A stretch of DNA of 64,000 nucleotides, taken from contig JAKJJQ010000007.1 of assembly GCA_021713415.1 (NCBI GenBank), positions 1 through 64,000 on the forward strand, in the 5' to 3' direction. This DNA comes from M0027 sp021713415. Lineage in GTDB: Bacteria > Pseudomonadota > Gammaproteobacteria > Francisellales > Francisellaceae. Under the pieces are notes generated by a model, which worked only from the letters and a program-made list of their open reading frames with translations, was not told the origin of the DNA and did no database searches. Of the stretch, positions 17,404 to 27,442 are shown piece after piece (positions within the stretch are counted from its first letter, which is position 1; each line of letters starts with the position of its first letter). The position numbers and the translations under genes are program-made.

Positions 17404-18659
17404 TGTCAGCTGAATTTAAAAACTATACCATGAACTTTGGGCCGCAACATCCAGCTGCACATGGTGTATTAAGATTGGTGCTTGAGCTTGATGGTGAAAC
17501 CATTATGCGTGCTGATCCACATATTGGCTTATTACATCGTGGGACAGAAAAATTGGCAGAGACAAAGCCATTTAATCAAAGTATTGGTTATATGGATCGC
17601 CTTGATTATGTTTCAATGATGTGTAATGAACATGCCTATGTGATGGCGATTGAAAAATTACTTGATATTCAAATACCAATTAGAGCGCAGTATATTCGAG
17701 TGCTTTTCAGTGAAATAACACGTATTTTAAACCATTTGATGTGGACAGCGGCAAATGGGCTTGATTTAGGTGCAATGACGGCATTTTTATATGCATTTCG
17801 CGAGCGAGAAGATTTAATGGACTCATATGAAGCAGTCTCTGGTGCTAGAATGCATGCAACTTATTTTCGACCAGGTGGTGTTTATCGTGACTTGCCAGAG
17901 CAAATGCCTCAGTATCAACCTTCACATTTTAGATCACAAAAAACATGTGATAAATTAAATAAGAATCGCCAAGGTTCATTGCTTGATTTTCTTTGGGACT
18001 TTACTGAGCGCTTTCCTAAGTGTGTCGATGAGTATGAAAGTTTATTAACTGATAACCGTATTTGGAAGCAACGTACGGTTGGTATTGGTGTTGTCTCACC
18101 TGAGCGGGCATTACAGCTTGGCTTTACAGGGCCGATGTTAAGAGCAAGTGGTATTGAATGGGACTTGCGGAAAACACAACCTTATGAAGTCTATGAAAAC
18201 TTAGATTTTGAAATTCCTATTGGTAAAGCTGGCGACTGCTATGATCGTTATTTGATTCGCATTGAAGAGATGCGTCAAAGTAATCATATTATGCGTCAAT
18301 GTATACAATGGCTAAGGGAAAATCCTGGTGATGTGATTGCTAGAGATCATAAAGTTGCGCCACCAAATCGCCAGACAATGAAACATGATATGGAGGCGTT
18401 AATTCACCATTTTAAGCTTTTTACCGAAGGCTATTGTGTGCCAGAAGGTGAGGTTTATCAGGCAGTAGAGCATCCAAAAGGTGAGTTTGGTATTTATCTT
18501 ATCTCTGATGGGGCTAATAAACCGTACCGATTAAAAATTCGTGCGCCTGGTTTTGCGCATTTAAGTGCAATGAATGAGATGTTAAAAGGGCATATGCTTG
18601 CTGATGTACCAGCAATTATTGCAACCCAAGATATCGTATTTGGTGATGTAGATCGTTAA
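17403..18659 (+). CDS. nuoD: NADH-quinone oxidoreductase subunit D
   Basis: 418 residues, the 49 kDa subunit that forms the quinone-binding cavity together with NuoB. The N-terminus MNFGPQHPAAHGVLRL, the HIGLLHRGTEKL motif and the C-terminal GEFGIYLISDG...RAPGF...DVPAIIATQDIVFGDVDR are canonical. The hydrogenase-like fold keeps the conserved His and Arg residues but not the nickel cysteines, as expected. Its ATG overlaps the nuoC stop (TAATG). Confidence 0.97.
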   Translation: MSAEFKNYTMNFGPQHPAAHGVLRLVLELDGETIMRADPHIGLLHRGTEKLAETKPFNQSIGYMDRLDYVSMMCNEHAYVMAIEKLLDIQIPIRAQYIRVLFSEITRILNHLMWTAANGLDLGAMTAFLYAFREREDLMDSYEAVSGARMHATYFRPGGVYRDLPEQMPQYQPSHFRSQKTCDKLNKNRQGSLLDFLWDFTERFPKCVDEYESLLTDNRIWKQRTVGIGVVSPERALQLGFTGPMLRASGIEWDLRKTQPYEVYENLDFEIPIGKAGDCYDRYLIRIEEMRQSNHIMRQCIQWLRENPGDVIARDHKVAPPNRQTMKHDMEALIHHFKLFTEGYCVPEGEVYQAVEHPKGEFGIYLISDGANKPYRLKIRAPGFAHLSAMNEMLKGHMLADVPAIIATQDIVFGDVDR

Positions 18660-18670
18660 AGGTAGAATTT

Positions 18671-19174
18671 ATGACCGATTATACATATGAATATAAAAAT
18701 ATTTTTTCAGAAGAAATTGAAAAAAAATTGCATCATTGGGTAAAAAAATACCCACAAGATCAAAAACAATCTGCAGTGATTCCTGGTCTGCATATTATAC
18801 AGGATTATCATGATGGCTATTTAACGGTTGATCTAATGGATAAGCTTGCAGCTTATTTAGAGATGCCAAATATCAGCGTCTATGAAGTGGCAACATTTTA
18901 TAGCATGTATGATCTAAAAAAAGTTGGCCGTCATAAGCTTAATGTCTGTACAAATATCTCCTGTATGCTTAATGGTGCAGGTGATATCATAGCACATATT
19001 GAAAAACGTTTGGGCATTAAACCTGGTGAGACGACTGAAGATGGCCGCATTACATTTCGAGAGGTCGAGTGCCAAGGTGCTTGTTGTGGTGCGCCGATGT
19101 TGGAAGTAGATAAACAGTTTCATGAAGATCTAACGCCAGAGAAAGTAGATCAGATTTTAGATTCATTGGAGTAA
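18671..19174 (+). CDS. nuoE: NADH-quinone oxidoreductase subunit E
   Basis: 167 residues, a thioredoxin-like subunit with the N1a [2Fe-2S] cluster in the NADH dehydrogenase module. The four ligand cysteines fall in CTNISC and CQGACCGAP, and the preceding VYEVATFYSMYDLKKVGRH is typical. The N-terminal helical part spans about residues 1-80. It is tightly spaced between nuoD and nuoF. Confidence 0.96.
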   Translation: MTDYTYEYKNIFSEEIEKKLHHWVKKYPQDQKQSAVIPGLHIIQDYHDGYLTVDLMDKLAAYLEMPNISVYEVATFYSMYDLKKVGRHKLNVCTNISCMLNGAGDIIAHIEKRLGIKPGETTEDGRITFREVECQGACCGAPMLEVDKQFHEDLTPEKVDQILDSLE

Positions 19175-19177
19175 GTT

Positions 19178-20449
19178 ATGACGAATGAAGTTTGTTTTCG
19201 TACCCTAAATAGCGAGACTCCATGGTCACTGGAAACTTATCGCGCAGTTGGTGGCTATACCATGTGGGAGAAAATTTTAAAAGAGCAAACGCCGCCTGAA
19301 CAAATTATTGAGGAATTAAAAAAATCTAATCTTCGTGGCCGAGGTGGTGCGGGCTTTCCAACAGGGCTTAAGTGGAGTTTTATACCAAGAAAGCTACCAG
19401 GACAAAAATATGTCGTTTGTAATTCAGATGAAGGTGAGCCTGGTACTTGTAAAGACCGTGATATTATGCGTTATAATCCACATCAATTAATTGAAGGCAT
19501 GGCCATTGGTGGTTACGTTTTTGGAGCTACGGTTGGTTATAACTACATTCGAGGTGAATTTTATGAGCCGATTGAACGTTTTGAGAATGCATTAATAGAA
19601 GCGAATCAAGCAGGGTTATTAGGAGAAAATTTACTTAATTCAGGTTTTGATTTTCAACTGCATACACATATTGGTGCTGGTGCTTATATTTGTGGTGAGG
19701 AAACGGCATTATTAAATTCATTAGAAGGTAAAAAAGGTCAGCCACGCTTTAAGCCGCCATTTCCTGCAAATGTCGGTCTTTATGGCAAGCCTACGAATAT
19801 TAACAATACAGAGACTTATGCTTCAGTGCCGCCGATATTACAACATGGTGGTCAATGGTTTAGTGACTTAGGTGTTGAAGGTAGTGGCGGTACTAAGTTA
19901 TTTTGCGTTTCAGGTCATGTTAATAAACCAGGTGTATTTGAAGTTGGCCTTGGTACGCCATTTAAAACATTATTGCAAATGGCAGGTGGTGTTAGAGGCA
20001 GTCGCGCAATTAAAGCCGTTATTCCCGGTGGTAGCTCTTGTAAGATTTTAACCGGTGAAGAAATGATGACTTTAAATATGGATTATGACTCAATTACAAA
20101 AGCAGGCTCGATGCTAGGTTCAGGCGCTGTTGTTGTGATGGATGAAACAACTTGTATGGTTGAAGCATTAGCAAGAATTTCAGAGTTTTATTATGAAGAA
20201 AGCTGTGGCCAGTGTACACCTTGTCGTGAAGGCACTGGTTGGATGGCAAGAATGTTAAAACGAATTTTATGTGGCGAAGGTGTAATGGATGATTTAGATA
20301 ACCTTATGCGTGTAGCAAGTAATATAGAAGGTCATACCATTTGTGGCTTAGGCGATGCAGCTGCTTGGCCTGTGCAGAGTTATTTAGAAAAGTTTCGTCA
20401 TGAGTTTGAATATTTTGTAACCCATAAACGTAGCATGACAGCAGCATAG
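19178..20449 (+). CDS. nuoF: NADH-quinone oxidoreductase subunit F
   Basis: 423 residues, the NADH- and FMN-binding subunit where electrons enter complex I. The glycine-rich RGRGGAGFPTGLKWSF loop binds FMN/NADH, GAGAYICGEETALLNSLEG and GQPRFKPPFPA follow, and the N3 [4Fe-4S] ligands are in SCGQCTPCREG, with the last cysteine in GHTICGLGDAAAWP. It starts 3 bases after nuoE. Confidence 0.97.
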   Translation: MTNEVCFRTLNSETPWSLETYRAVGGYTMWEKILKEQTPPEQIIEELKKSNLRGRGGAGFPTGLKWSFIPRKLPGQKYVVCNSDEGEPGTCKDRDIMRYNPHQLIEGMAIGGYVFGATVGYNYIRGEFYEPIERFENALIEANQAGLLGENLLNSGFDFQLHTHIGAGAYICGEETALLNSLEGKKGQPRFKPPFPANVGLYGKPTNINNTETYASVPPILQHGGQWFSDLGVEGSGGTKLFCVSGHVNKPGVFEVGLGTPFKTLLQMAGGVRGSRAIKAVIPGGSSCKILTGEEMMTLNMDYDSITKAGSMLGSGAVVVMDETTCMVEALARISEFYYEESCGQCTPCREGTGWMARMLKRILCGEGVMDDLDNLMRVASNIEGHTICGLGDAAAWPVQSYLEKFRHEFEYFVTHKRSMTAA

Positions 20450-20514
20450 ATAAGTAGTTGAGAAAATTATAAGCTAATAAAGTGCTTATTTTTGAATTGA
20501 AAAGGTGAGTGAAA

Positions 20515-22902
20515 GTGGCAGATAAAGAAGCACCGAAAGAGATAACCGTTCAAATTGATGATAAAACATTGCATGCAAAGCCTGGTCAGATGATTATTCA
20601 GGTTGCCGATGATAATGGTATTTATATTCCGCGTTTTTGTTACCATAAAAAATTGTCAATTGCAGCTAATTGTCGGATGTGCTTAATTGATATTGAAAAT
20701 GCGCGCAAACCATCTCCTGCTTGTGCAACACCGGTTATGGATGGCATGAAAGTCTATACTAAAAATAAAAAGACACTAGCTTATCAGAAAACAATCATGG
20801 AATTTTTATTAATTAATCATCCACTGGATTGTCCGATATGCGATCAAGGCGGTGAGTGTGAGTTACAAGATATTGCATTGGGTTATGGCCGTGATGTTTC
20901 AAAATTTTCTGAAGGTAAGCGAGTGGTTAAAGATCCTGATTTAGGGCCGCTTGTTGCAACGGATCTAACACGTTGTATTCAATGTACTCGCTGTGTGCGT
21001 TTTGGTAAGGAAATTGCAGGCTTGCCTGAAATGGGTGCTACAGGTAGAGGTGAGCATATGACCATTGGTACTTATGTAGCAAAATCAGTTGATTCAGAGT
21101 TATCAGGTAATATGATTGATGTCTGTCCAGTTGGTGCGTTAACATCAAAACCATTTCGTTTTCGTGCCAGGGCATGGGAGTTAAATCAAAAGCCAACCAT
21201 CGCACCGCATGACAGCTTAGGCAGTAATCAATATTTACATACACGTCGTGGAGAGATTTTTAGAGCCGTGCCAAAAGAAAATGACCAGATTAATGAAACA
21301 TGGTTATCTGATCGCGATCGTTTTGGTTATGAAGGAATTACATCTGATGAGCGCTTGTCTCATCCAATGATAAAAAAACGTGATGAATGGGAACGCGTAT
21401 CGTGGGAAGAGGCACTTGATTTTATTAAAACTGCTTTAGAGAATGTTAAAAAAGTATCGAGTGATAAAATTGCAGCAATTGCACACCCAAGCTCTACACT
21501 AGAAGAGTTATATTTACTACAAAAACTGATGCGTAGTTTGGGATCACATTCGATTGATACACGCTTACGTCAAGGTGCGTTATCTAATGGCCTATCCACC
21601 GGTTGTGGCATTGATTGTTCATTTGATGAGATTGAAGAGGCTGATTATATTTTATTAGTTGGGTCAAATTTGAGAAAAGAAGTCCCGCTTTTAAATCATA
21701 GATTGAAAAAAGCAGCAAAACAGGGTGCTAAAGTTGCTGTGGTTAATCCACGTTTCTATGACTTTAATTTCCCATTACAAGAAGTAATAACAGAAGCAGA
21801 TGAATTAGTTCATATGCTAGCTTCAATTTTAAAATCTGTTTTAAAACTCGTTAAAGCGCCATTATCATTTCAAACTGAATTAGAAACCTTATTAAGTAAC
21901 ACCAAAGCAAATGCAGACTCTGATCGTATTGCAAGAAATTTAATGCAAGCAGAAAACGCAATGATCTTCTTAGGCCAAATTGCTGTAATGGATCCTCATT
22001 TCGATATTTTCTATTCATTGTATCAAGCGCTTAAAGTTGCGGTAAATGCAAAAGGTGGCGTAATTGGTTTTGGTGCCAATCAAAAAGGTGCAGATTTGGT
22101 TAATGCAAGACCAGTCAGTGATCAAGATAATCATACAGCATATCATCTTGGTGATATTTTATCAGGTGCTGCTGAAATAAAGGCATGTATCTTATTAAAT
22201 ACCGAGCCTGAGCTAGATACTTTACTAGGTCAAAAAGCGCTTTCTACATTAGAGAAAATGGATTATGTCATCTCGCTTTCAAGTTATATGAATGACACAA
22301 TCTCAAGTTATGCCGATGTGGTTTTACCAATTGCAACTTATGCAGAAACCGATGGTAGTTTAGTGAACTTAATGGGGCAGAAGCAATCATTTAAAGCTTG
22401 TGTATTACCGAAAGATGAAGTAAAACCTGCCTGGAAGATATTAAGAGTTTTAGCTAATTTTTTAAACTTAGATGGTTTCGAATATCAGAGTACTTCAGAT
22501 GTTATTGCTGAAATTGATGCAAGTACTATTGATGTAAATAAGCGCTATTCAAATGACGTTAAATTACCAAGTGCGCTACCGCGTATTGATGATGGTATTA
22601 GCCGTATTATGAGTGTGTCATTATATAGTGTTGATCCAATCATAAGACGTGCCAGAGCATTACAACAGACAAAAGATCGTATGACTTATGATACGATTAA
22701 ACTTTCATCTGCATTAGCTGAACATTACCAAGTTAATGATGGTGATAAAATTCGAGTCATTCAAGGGCTATCTGAAGCTGTCTTAGAAGTTGATATTGAC
22801 CCTTTATTAAAACCAAGGTCAGTTGAAATTGCATCAGGTATTGAAAAAACAACTTCCCTTTGGGATTATACGAAAACAATGACGCTTGAGAAAGTAGAAT
22901 AA
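20515..22902 (+). CDS. nuoG: NADH-quinone oxidoreductase subunit G
   Basis: 795 residues, the 75 kDa subunit. The GTG at 20515 is taken as the start because AAGGTG (20502-20507) is 7 bases upstream; a GTG at 20509 is an alternative. The N-terminal ferredoxin domain holds cluster N1b (CYHKKLSIAANCRMC...C). The N4/N5 region follows (HPLDCPICDQGGECELQD, TRCIQCTRCVRFGKEIAG). The C-terminal two thirds resemble molybdopterin oxidoreductases without the cofactor. The NuoG-type C-terminus is variable. Confidence 0.96.
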   Translation: MADKEAPKEITVQIDDKTLHAKPGQMIIQVADDNGIYIPRFCYHKKLSIAANCRMCLIDIENARKPSPACATPVMDGMKVYTKNKKTLAYQKTIMEFLLINHPLDCPICDQGGECELQDIALGYGRDVSKFSEGKRVVKDPDLGPLVATDLTRCIQCTRCVRFGKEIAGLPEMGATGRGEHMTIGTYVAKSVDSELSGNMIDVCPVGALTSKPFRFRARAWELNQKPTIAPHDSLGSNQYLHTRRGEIFRAVPKENDQINETWLSDRDRFGYEGITSDERLSHPMIKKRDEWERVSWEEALDFIKTALENVKKVSSDKIAAIAHPSSTLEELYLLQKLMRSLGSHSIDTRLRQGALSNGLSTGCGIDCSFDEIEEADYILLVGSNLRKEVPLLNHRLKKAAKQGAKVAVVNPRFYDFNFPLQEVITEADELVHMLASILKSVLKLVKAPLSFQTELETLLSNTKANADSDRIARNLMQAENAMIFLGQIAVMDPHFDIFYSLYQALKVAVNAKGGVIGFGANQKGADLVNARPVSDQDNHTAYHLGDILSGAAEIKACILLNTEPELDTLLGQKALSTLEKMDYVISLSSYMNDTISSYADVVLPIATYAETDGSLVNLMGQKQSFKACVLPKDEVKPAWKILRVLANFLNLDGFEYQSTSDVIAEIDASTIDVNKRYSNDVKLPSALPRIDDGISRIMSVSLYSVDPIIRRARALQQTKDRMTYDTIKLSSALAEHYQVNDGDKIRVIQGLSEAVLEVDIDPLLKPRSVEIASGIEKTTSLWDYTKTMTLEKVE

Positions 22903-22916
22903 AGGATTGAAATAAC

Positions 22917-23936
22917 ATGGCAGATATTATTTTACATCTCGTTTGGATCATATTAAAAATCTTACTGATTGTGGTGCCTTTATTATTGGTTGTTGCGTAT
23001 TATACATATGCAGAACGTAAAGTAATTGGCTATATGCAAGATCGTGTTGGTCCCAACCGAGTTGGCGCATTTGGTATTTTACAGCCGATTGTTGATGGTG
23101 TGAAATTATTGCTTAAGGAAGTAATTACGCCTTCTCAATCATCGCGTTATTTATTTGTTGTTGCACCGATTTTATCATTTACACCAGCAGTAGCTGCTTG
23201 GGCTGTGATTCCATTTTCAGAAACATTGGTATTATCAAATGCGAATGCTGGCTTATTGTATATTTTTGCAATGGCTTCTTTAAGTGTTTATGGAATTATT
23301 ATTGCTGGCTGGGCTTCAAATTCAAAATATGCTATGTTTGGTGCTCTACGTGCTGCAGCGCAAGTGGTTTCCTATGAATTAGCGATGGGCTTTGCTTTAG
23401 TTGGCGTATTAATGGCCTCTGGTAGTCTTAATTTAACACATATTGTCATGAGTCAATCGGGTAGTATCTTAACTTGGTATTGGTTGCCGTTATTACCTTT
23501 ATTTGTTGTTTATTTTATCTCTGGCGTTGCTGAGACAAATCGTGCACCATTTGATGTTGTCGAAGGCGAAAGTGAAATTGTAGCTGGTTGTCATATTGAG
23601 TATTCAGGGATGCGCTTTGCATTATTTTTCTTGGCTGAATATGCCAGTATGATTTTAATTAGTATACTCACTGCATTATTATTTGTTGGTGGTTGGCTAT
23701 CGCCATTTCAGGGTATTCCATACCTTGAGGGTGCATTTAATTGGGTGCCTGCAATCGTTTGGTTATTTTTAAAGACAGCCTTTTTTATGCTGATGTTTTT
23801 ATGGATTCGAGCAACATTTCCACGTTATCGTTATGATCAGTTAATGCGTTTGGGATGGAAAGTATTTATTCCTTTAACGCTTGTGTGGGTTATTGTTGTT
23901 GCATTTATGGTTTATTTCCATTTTATTTGGTGGTAA
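22917..23936 (+). CDS. nuoH: NADH-quinone oxidoreductase subunit H
   Basis: 339 residues, an eight-helix membrane subunit that closes the quinone chamber and contacts NuoB/D. The AERKVIGYMQDRVGPNRVG segment (about residues 33-51) and the cytoplasmic loop AETNRAPFDVVEGESEIVAG (about 205-225), with its conserved acidic residues, are intact. The RATFPRYRYDQLMRLGWK motif precedes the last helix. Confidence 0.97.
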   Translation: MADIILHLVWIILKILLIVVPLLLVVAYYTYAERKVIGYMQDRVGPNRVGAFGILQPIVDGVKLLLKEVITPSQSSRYLFVVAPILSFTPAVAAWAVIPFSETLVLSNANAGLLYIFAMASLSVYGIIIAGWASNSKYAMFGALRAAAQVVSYELAMGFALVGVLMASGSLNLTHIVMSQSGSILTWYWLPLLPLFVVYFISGVAETNRAPFDVVEGESEIVAGCHIEYSGMRFALFFLAEYASMILISILTALLFVGGWLSPFQGIPYLEGAFNWVPAIVWLFLKTAFFMLMFLWIRATFPRYRYDQLMRLGWKVFIPLTLVWVIVVAFMVYFHFIWW

Positions 23937-23969
23937 TTAACTAAGCGCTTAAGAGTTAGGAGTTATAGC

Positions 23970-24458
23970 GTGAAAAGAGTTAAACATTATATTAAAACCT
24001 TTTTTTTATGGGAGTTATTGAAAGGTCTCTCTGTCACTGGGCGACATTTTTTTACTCGTAAAATAACGGTTCAATATCCAGATGAAAAAACACCAATTTC
24101 ACCGAGATTTCGTGGGCTTCATGCCTTAAGACGCTATCCTAATGGTGAAGAACGTTGTATCGCGTGTAAATTATGTGAAGCAACCTGTCCTGCATTGGCG
24201 ATAACCATTGAAGCAGAGCCAAGAGATGATGGCTCAAGGCGTACAACAAGATATGAAATTGATTTATTCAAATGCATTTATTGTGGTTTTTGTGAAGAGT
24301 CATGCCCTGTAGATTCGATTGTTGAGACATCTCTTTTTGAATACCATTTTGAAAATCGTGGTGAAAATATTATGACCAAAGAAAAACTATTAGCCATTGG
24401 TGATCAGTATGAAGAAGTGATTGCTGCTGATCGTTTAAGTGACCGTCCATATAGGTAG
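23970..24458 (+). CDS. nuoI: NADH-quinone oxidoreductase subunit I
   Basis: 162 residues from a GTG preceded by AGGAG. It is the ferredoxin-like subunit with clusters N6a and N6b. The two CxxCxxCxxxCP motifs are CIACKLCEATCP and CIYCGFCEESCP. An N-terminal amphipathic helix precedes the domain, and the C-terminal segment EYHFENRGENIMTKEKLL is typical. Confidence 0.97.
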   Translation: MKRVKHYIKTFFLWELLKGLSVTGRHFFTRKITVQYPDEKTPISPRFRGLHALRRYPNGEERCIACKLCEATCPALAITIEAEPRDDGSRRTTRYEIDLFKCIYCGFCEESCPVDSIVETSLFEYHFENRGENIMTKEKLLAIGDQYEEVIAADRLSDRPYR

Positions 24459-24468
24459 AGGATATAAA

Positions 24469-25107
24469 ATGGCATTAGAGATTATATTTTATGTATTTGC
24501 AGTTATTGCAGTTATTGGGGCACTTTTGGTTGTGACATCGACAAATCCTGTGCGGGCGGTGTTAAGTAAAGTATTAACGTTTGTTGCTGCTGCTGGTGTA
24601 TGGATGAGTATGCAAGCAGAGTATTTATCTCTTTTACTTATTGTCGTCTATGTTGGCGCGGTATTGGTTTTATTTTTATTTGTTATTATGATGCTTGATA
24701 TTAAAAAAGAGACAGAAAATGCATCCTATGTTTCCTACTGGATTGTATCGGCATTAGGTTTGGTTTTATTTATTGCCTTATTAGTCTATGGTATTCATAT
24801 GGCATTTTATAATCAATATACAAACATCGGGGTTGTTAGCCCAACACATAGTAGTATTGCGCAATTAGGTGAGTCAATGTATGCGCATTTTATCTATCCG
24901 TTTGAACTAGCTGGATTTGTATTACTAGCGGCAATGATCGCAGCGATTACTTTAACCTTTAGAGGTAAGCGAAAAGGTAATAAATCAATTTCGCCATATA
25001 AGCAAATTCAAGTAAAAGCTAAAGGTAGAATACAAATGGTTAAGTTAGATGATTATCAATCAAACTTATCACTTAATAAAGACAAAAAAGGTGACCAAAA
25101 TGATTGA
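24469..25107 (+). CDS. nuoJ: NADH-quinone oxidoreductase subunit J
   Basis: 212 residues from ATG 24469 (AGAGGA upstream); a longer frame upstream lies inside nuoI and is rejected. Five membrane helices are visible. The conserved LLIVVYVGAVLVLFLFVIMML helix carries the pi-bulge region of ND6-type subunits. The C-terminal 50 residues are polar and longer than in many homologues. It overlaps nuoK by 8 bases. Confidence 0.95.
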   Translation: MALEIIFYVFAVIAVIGALLVVTSTNPVRAVLSKVLTFVAAAGVWMSMQAEYLSLLLIVVYVGAVLVLFLFVIMMLDIKKETENASYVSYWIVSALGLVLFIALLVYGIHMAFYNQYTNIGVVSPTHSSIAQLGESMYAHFIYPFELAGFVLLAAMIAAITLTFRGKRKGNKSISPYKQIQVKAKGRIQMVKLDDYQSNLSLNKDKKGDQND

Positions 25108-25411
25108 AATATCGTTAATGCATTATTTAATATTTAGCGGCATTATTTTTTGTATCGGTTTTTCAGGCGTTGTTATGAACCGTAAAAATTTACTGGTATT
25201 ATTGATGTCAATTGAGTTGATGCTTTTAGCTGTTAATACTAATTTTGTCGCCTTTTCACAATATATGCATAATCCAATTGGTGAAGTGTTTGTCTTTTTT
25301 ATCTTAACGGTTGCAGCTGCTGAAGCAGCCATTGGACTTGCCATTATTGTTGCGTACTTTAGAAGTCGCGGTAATATTTCTATTAGCAAACTAAATCAAC
25401 TTAAGGGGTAG
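25100..25411 (+). CDS. nuoK: NADH-quinone oxidoreductase subunit K
   Basis: 103 residues from ATG 25100, giving the usual NuoK length; longer upstream in-frame starts lie within nuoJ. Three transmembrane helices carry the proton-path glutamates in LLVLLMSIELMLLAVN and AAAEAAIGLAIIVA. The gene overlaps nuoJ and is followed by nuoL after 3 bases. Confidence 0.96.
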   Translation: MIEISLMHYLIFSGIIFCIGFSGVVMNRKNLLVLLMSIELMLLAVNTNFVAFSQYMHNPIGEVFVFFILTVAAAEAAIGLAIIVAYFRSRGNISISKLNQLKG

Positions 25412-25414
25412 GCA

Positions 25415-27418
25415 ATGACGATAGAATTATTAGCCATTATAGTTGTTTTAGCACCATTAGTGGGTTCATTATTTGCTGGTTTATTAGGCAAACGCTTTGG
25501 TAAATTATCGGTTAATTTTGTTACCATTGGTATGATGACGGTTGCCACATTAGGCTCGATTTTATTAGCTTATGAAGTATTAGCCAATGGTAGCTTATAT
25601 CAAGCATTTTTAAATATTCACCCAAATACAACTTTTAATGTCTATGTTTGGGGTTCAACGCTTGATTTAAATTTAAATGTTGGCTTTATTATTGATCCAA
25701 TTACCATCTATATGATGGTTGTGGTGACTTTTGTGGCTACTTTAGTGCATGTCTATTCGATTGGTTATATGCATGATGACCCAGGCTATGCGCGTTTCTT
25801 TAGCTATATCTCTGGCTTTACCTTTGCCATGTTATGTCTTGTCATGGGTAATAACTTTTTGATGTTATTTTTTGGTTGGGAAGGTGTTGGTCTTTTTTCC
25901 TATCTTTTAATTGGTTTTTGGTTTGATAAAGAAAGTGCTAACTATGCTTCTTTAAAAGCATTCATTGTTAACCGTATTGGTGATTTAGGCTTTTTATTAG
26001 GTATTGCTGTTGTTTTATATTATTTTAATAGTCTTGATTATTTAGTTGCGTTTAATTCAGTGAACCATTTAGCAGCTGAAAACCCAACGATTAATTTCCT
26101 AGGTATTCAATTTAATGGCATTACGTTAATGTGCGTCTTATTATTTATTGGTGCTATGGGTAAATCAGCACAAATACCATTACATATGTGGCTTGAAGGT
26201 TCTATGGAAGGTCCAACGCCAATCTCTGCTTTAATCCATGCTGCAACGATGGTTACAGCTGGTGTATTTATGGTTGCTCGATTATCACCTTTATTTGAGT
26301 TATCACAAGTTGCATTAAGTTTCATTTTAATTATTGGCTCGGCAACTTGCTTTTTTATGGGCCTATTGGCGATTGTGCAGATGGATATTAAGCGTGTGAT
26401 TGCCTATTCGACACTTTCACAATTAGGCTATATGATGGCAGCACAAGGAGCATCAGCGTTTTCAATTGGTTTGTTCCACTTGATGACACATGCTACATTT
26501 AAAGCCTTATTATTCTTGGCTGCAGGTTCAGTGATCATTGCCATGCATCATGAACAGGATATGTCTAAGATGGGTGGTATGCGCCGTTATATGCCAGTAA
26601 CTTATATTTGTATGCTAATTGGTGCCTTAGCGCTTGCAGCGATTCCACCGTTTGCCGGTTTTTATTCAAAAGATTTAATTATTGATGCAGTGACAGCTTC
26701 TAATATTCCTGGACATGATTTTGCAACAGTTATGGTAACAGCTTGTGCATTTGTTACAGCCTTTTATACTTTTAGGATGTTCTTTTATGTGTTTCATGGT
26801 AAAGAGCGAATTCCAACAGAGATTAAACCACATGTTAAAGAGTCACCTATTAGCGTATTATGCGCTTTAGTTTTACTGTCGCTTCCTGCAGCATTAGCAG
26901 GATATTTCTTCTTTGAATATGCATTACACCCACAAAGCTTTTTTGGCAATACCTTAGATATGTCACGTTATCCAGTTGTTGCAGAGTTAGCTAAAGAGGC
27001 ATCGAATCAATCACCAGTTGATTTTCTTAAACATGCTATTTATACCTTGCCGTTTTGGCTGGCAATTTTAGGTGTTGTATTAGCTTATATCTGCTATGTT
27101 CTTGTACCGTCGATACCAAAATGGATTACAAGTTTTGCATTATTTAGACCCCTCTACTGGTTTATGGTTAAAAAGTATTTGGTTGATGATATTTTTGATA
27201 ATCTATTTGGTCGAGGTACATGGCTTTTAGGTATGATTTTATGGCGCGTGGGTGATGTAATGATTATTGATAAAGGCATTGTTCATGGATCATCGGGCTT
27301 CTTTTATTTTACAGGTGGAAAAGTGAGGCGCTTACAAAGTGGTTACTTGTACCAATACACCTTTGTTATGATGATTGCATTAGTGGCCCTTCTCAGTTGG
27401 ATGTATTTTATAAATTAA
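25415..27418 (+). CDS. nuoL: NADH-quinone oxidoreductase subunit L
   Basis: 667 residues, the distal antiporter-like proton-pumping subunit with the long lateral helix at its C-terminus. Canonical blocks: FFGWEGVGLFSYLLIGFWF with the key glutamate, NRIGDLGFLLG, GAMGKSAQIPLHMWLEGSMEGPTPISALIHAATMV with the lysine, and STLSQLGYMMAAQG. The C-terminal tail of about 120 residues holds the lateral helix and last helix. Confidence 0.97.
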   Translation: MTIELLAIIVVLAPLVGSLFAGLLGKRFGKLSVNFVTIGMMTVATLGSILLAYEVLANGSLYQAFLNIHPNTTFNVYVWGSTLDLNLNVGFIIDPITIYMMVVVTFVATLVHVYSIGYMHDDPGYARFFSYISGFTFAMLCLVMGNNFLMLFFGWEGVGLFSYLLIGFWFDKESANYASLKAFIVNRIGDLGFLLGIAVVLYYFNSLDYLVAFNSVNHLAAENPTINFLGIQFNGITLMCVLLFIGAMGKSAQIPLHMWLEGSMEGPTPISALIHAATMVTAGVFMVARLSPLFELSQVALSFILIIGSATCFFMGLLAIVQMDIKRVIAYSTLSQLGYMMAAQGASAFSIGLFHLMTHATFKALLFLAAGSVIIAMHHEQDMSKMGGMRRYMPVTYICMLIGALALAAIPPFAGFYSKDLIIDAVTASNIPGHDFATVMVTACAFVTAFYTFRMFFYVFHGKERIPTEIKPHVKESPISVLCALVLLSLPAALAGYFFFEYALHPQSFFGNTLDMSRYPVVAELAKEASNQSPVDFLKHAIYTLPFWLAILGVVLAYICYVLVPSIPKWITSFALFRPLYWFMVKKYLVDDIFDNLFGRGTWLLGMILWRVGDVMIIDKGIVHGSSGFFYFTGGKVRRLQSGYLYQYTFVMMIALVALLSWMYFIN

Positions 27419-27442
27419 GCGCGCGAAAGAGGAATATCGTTC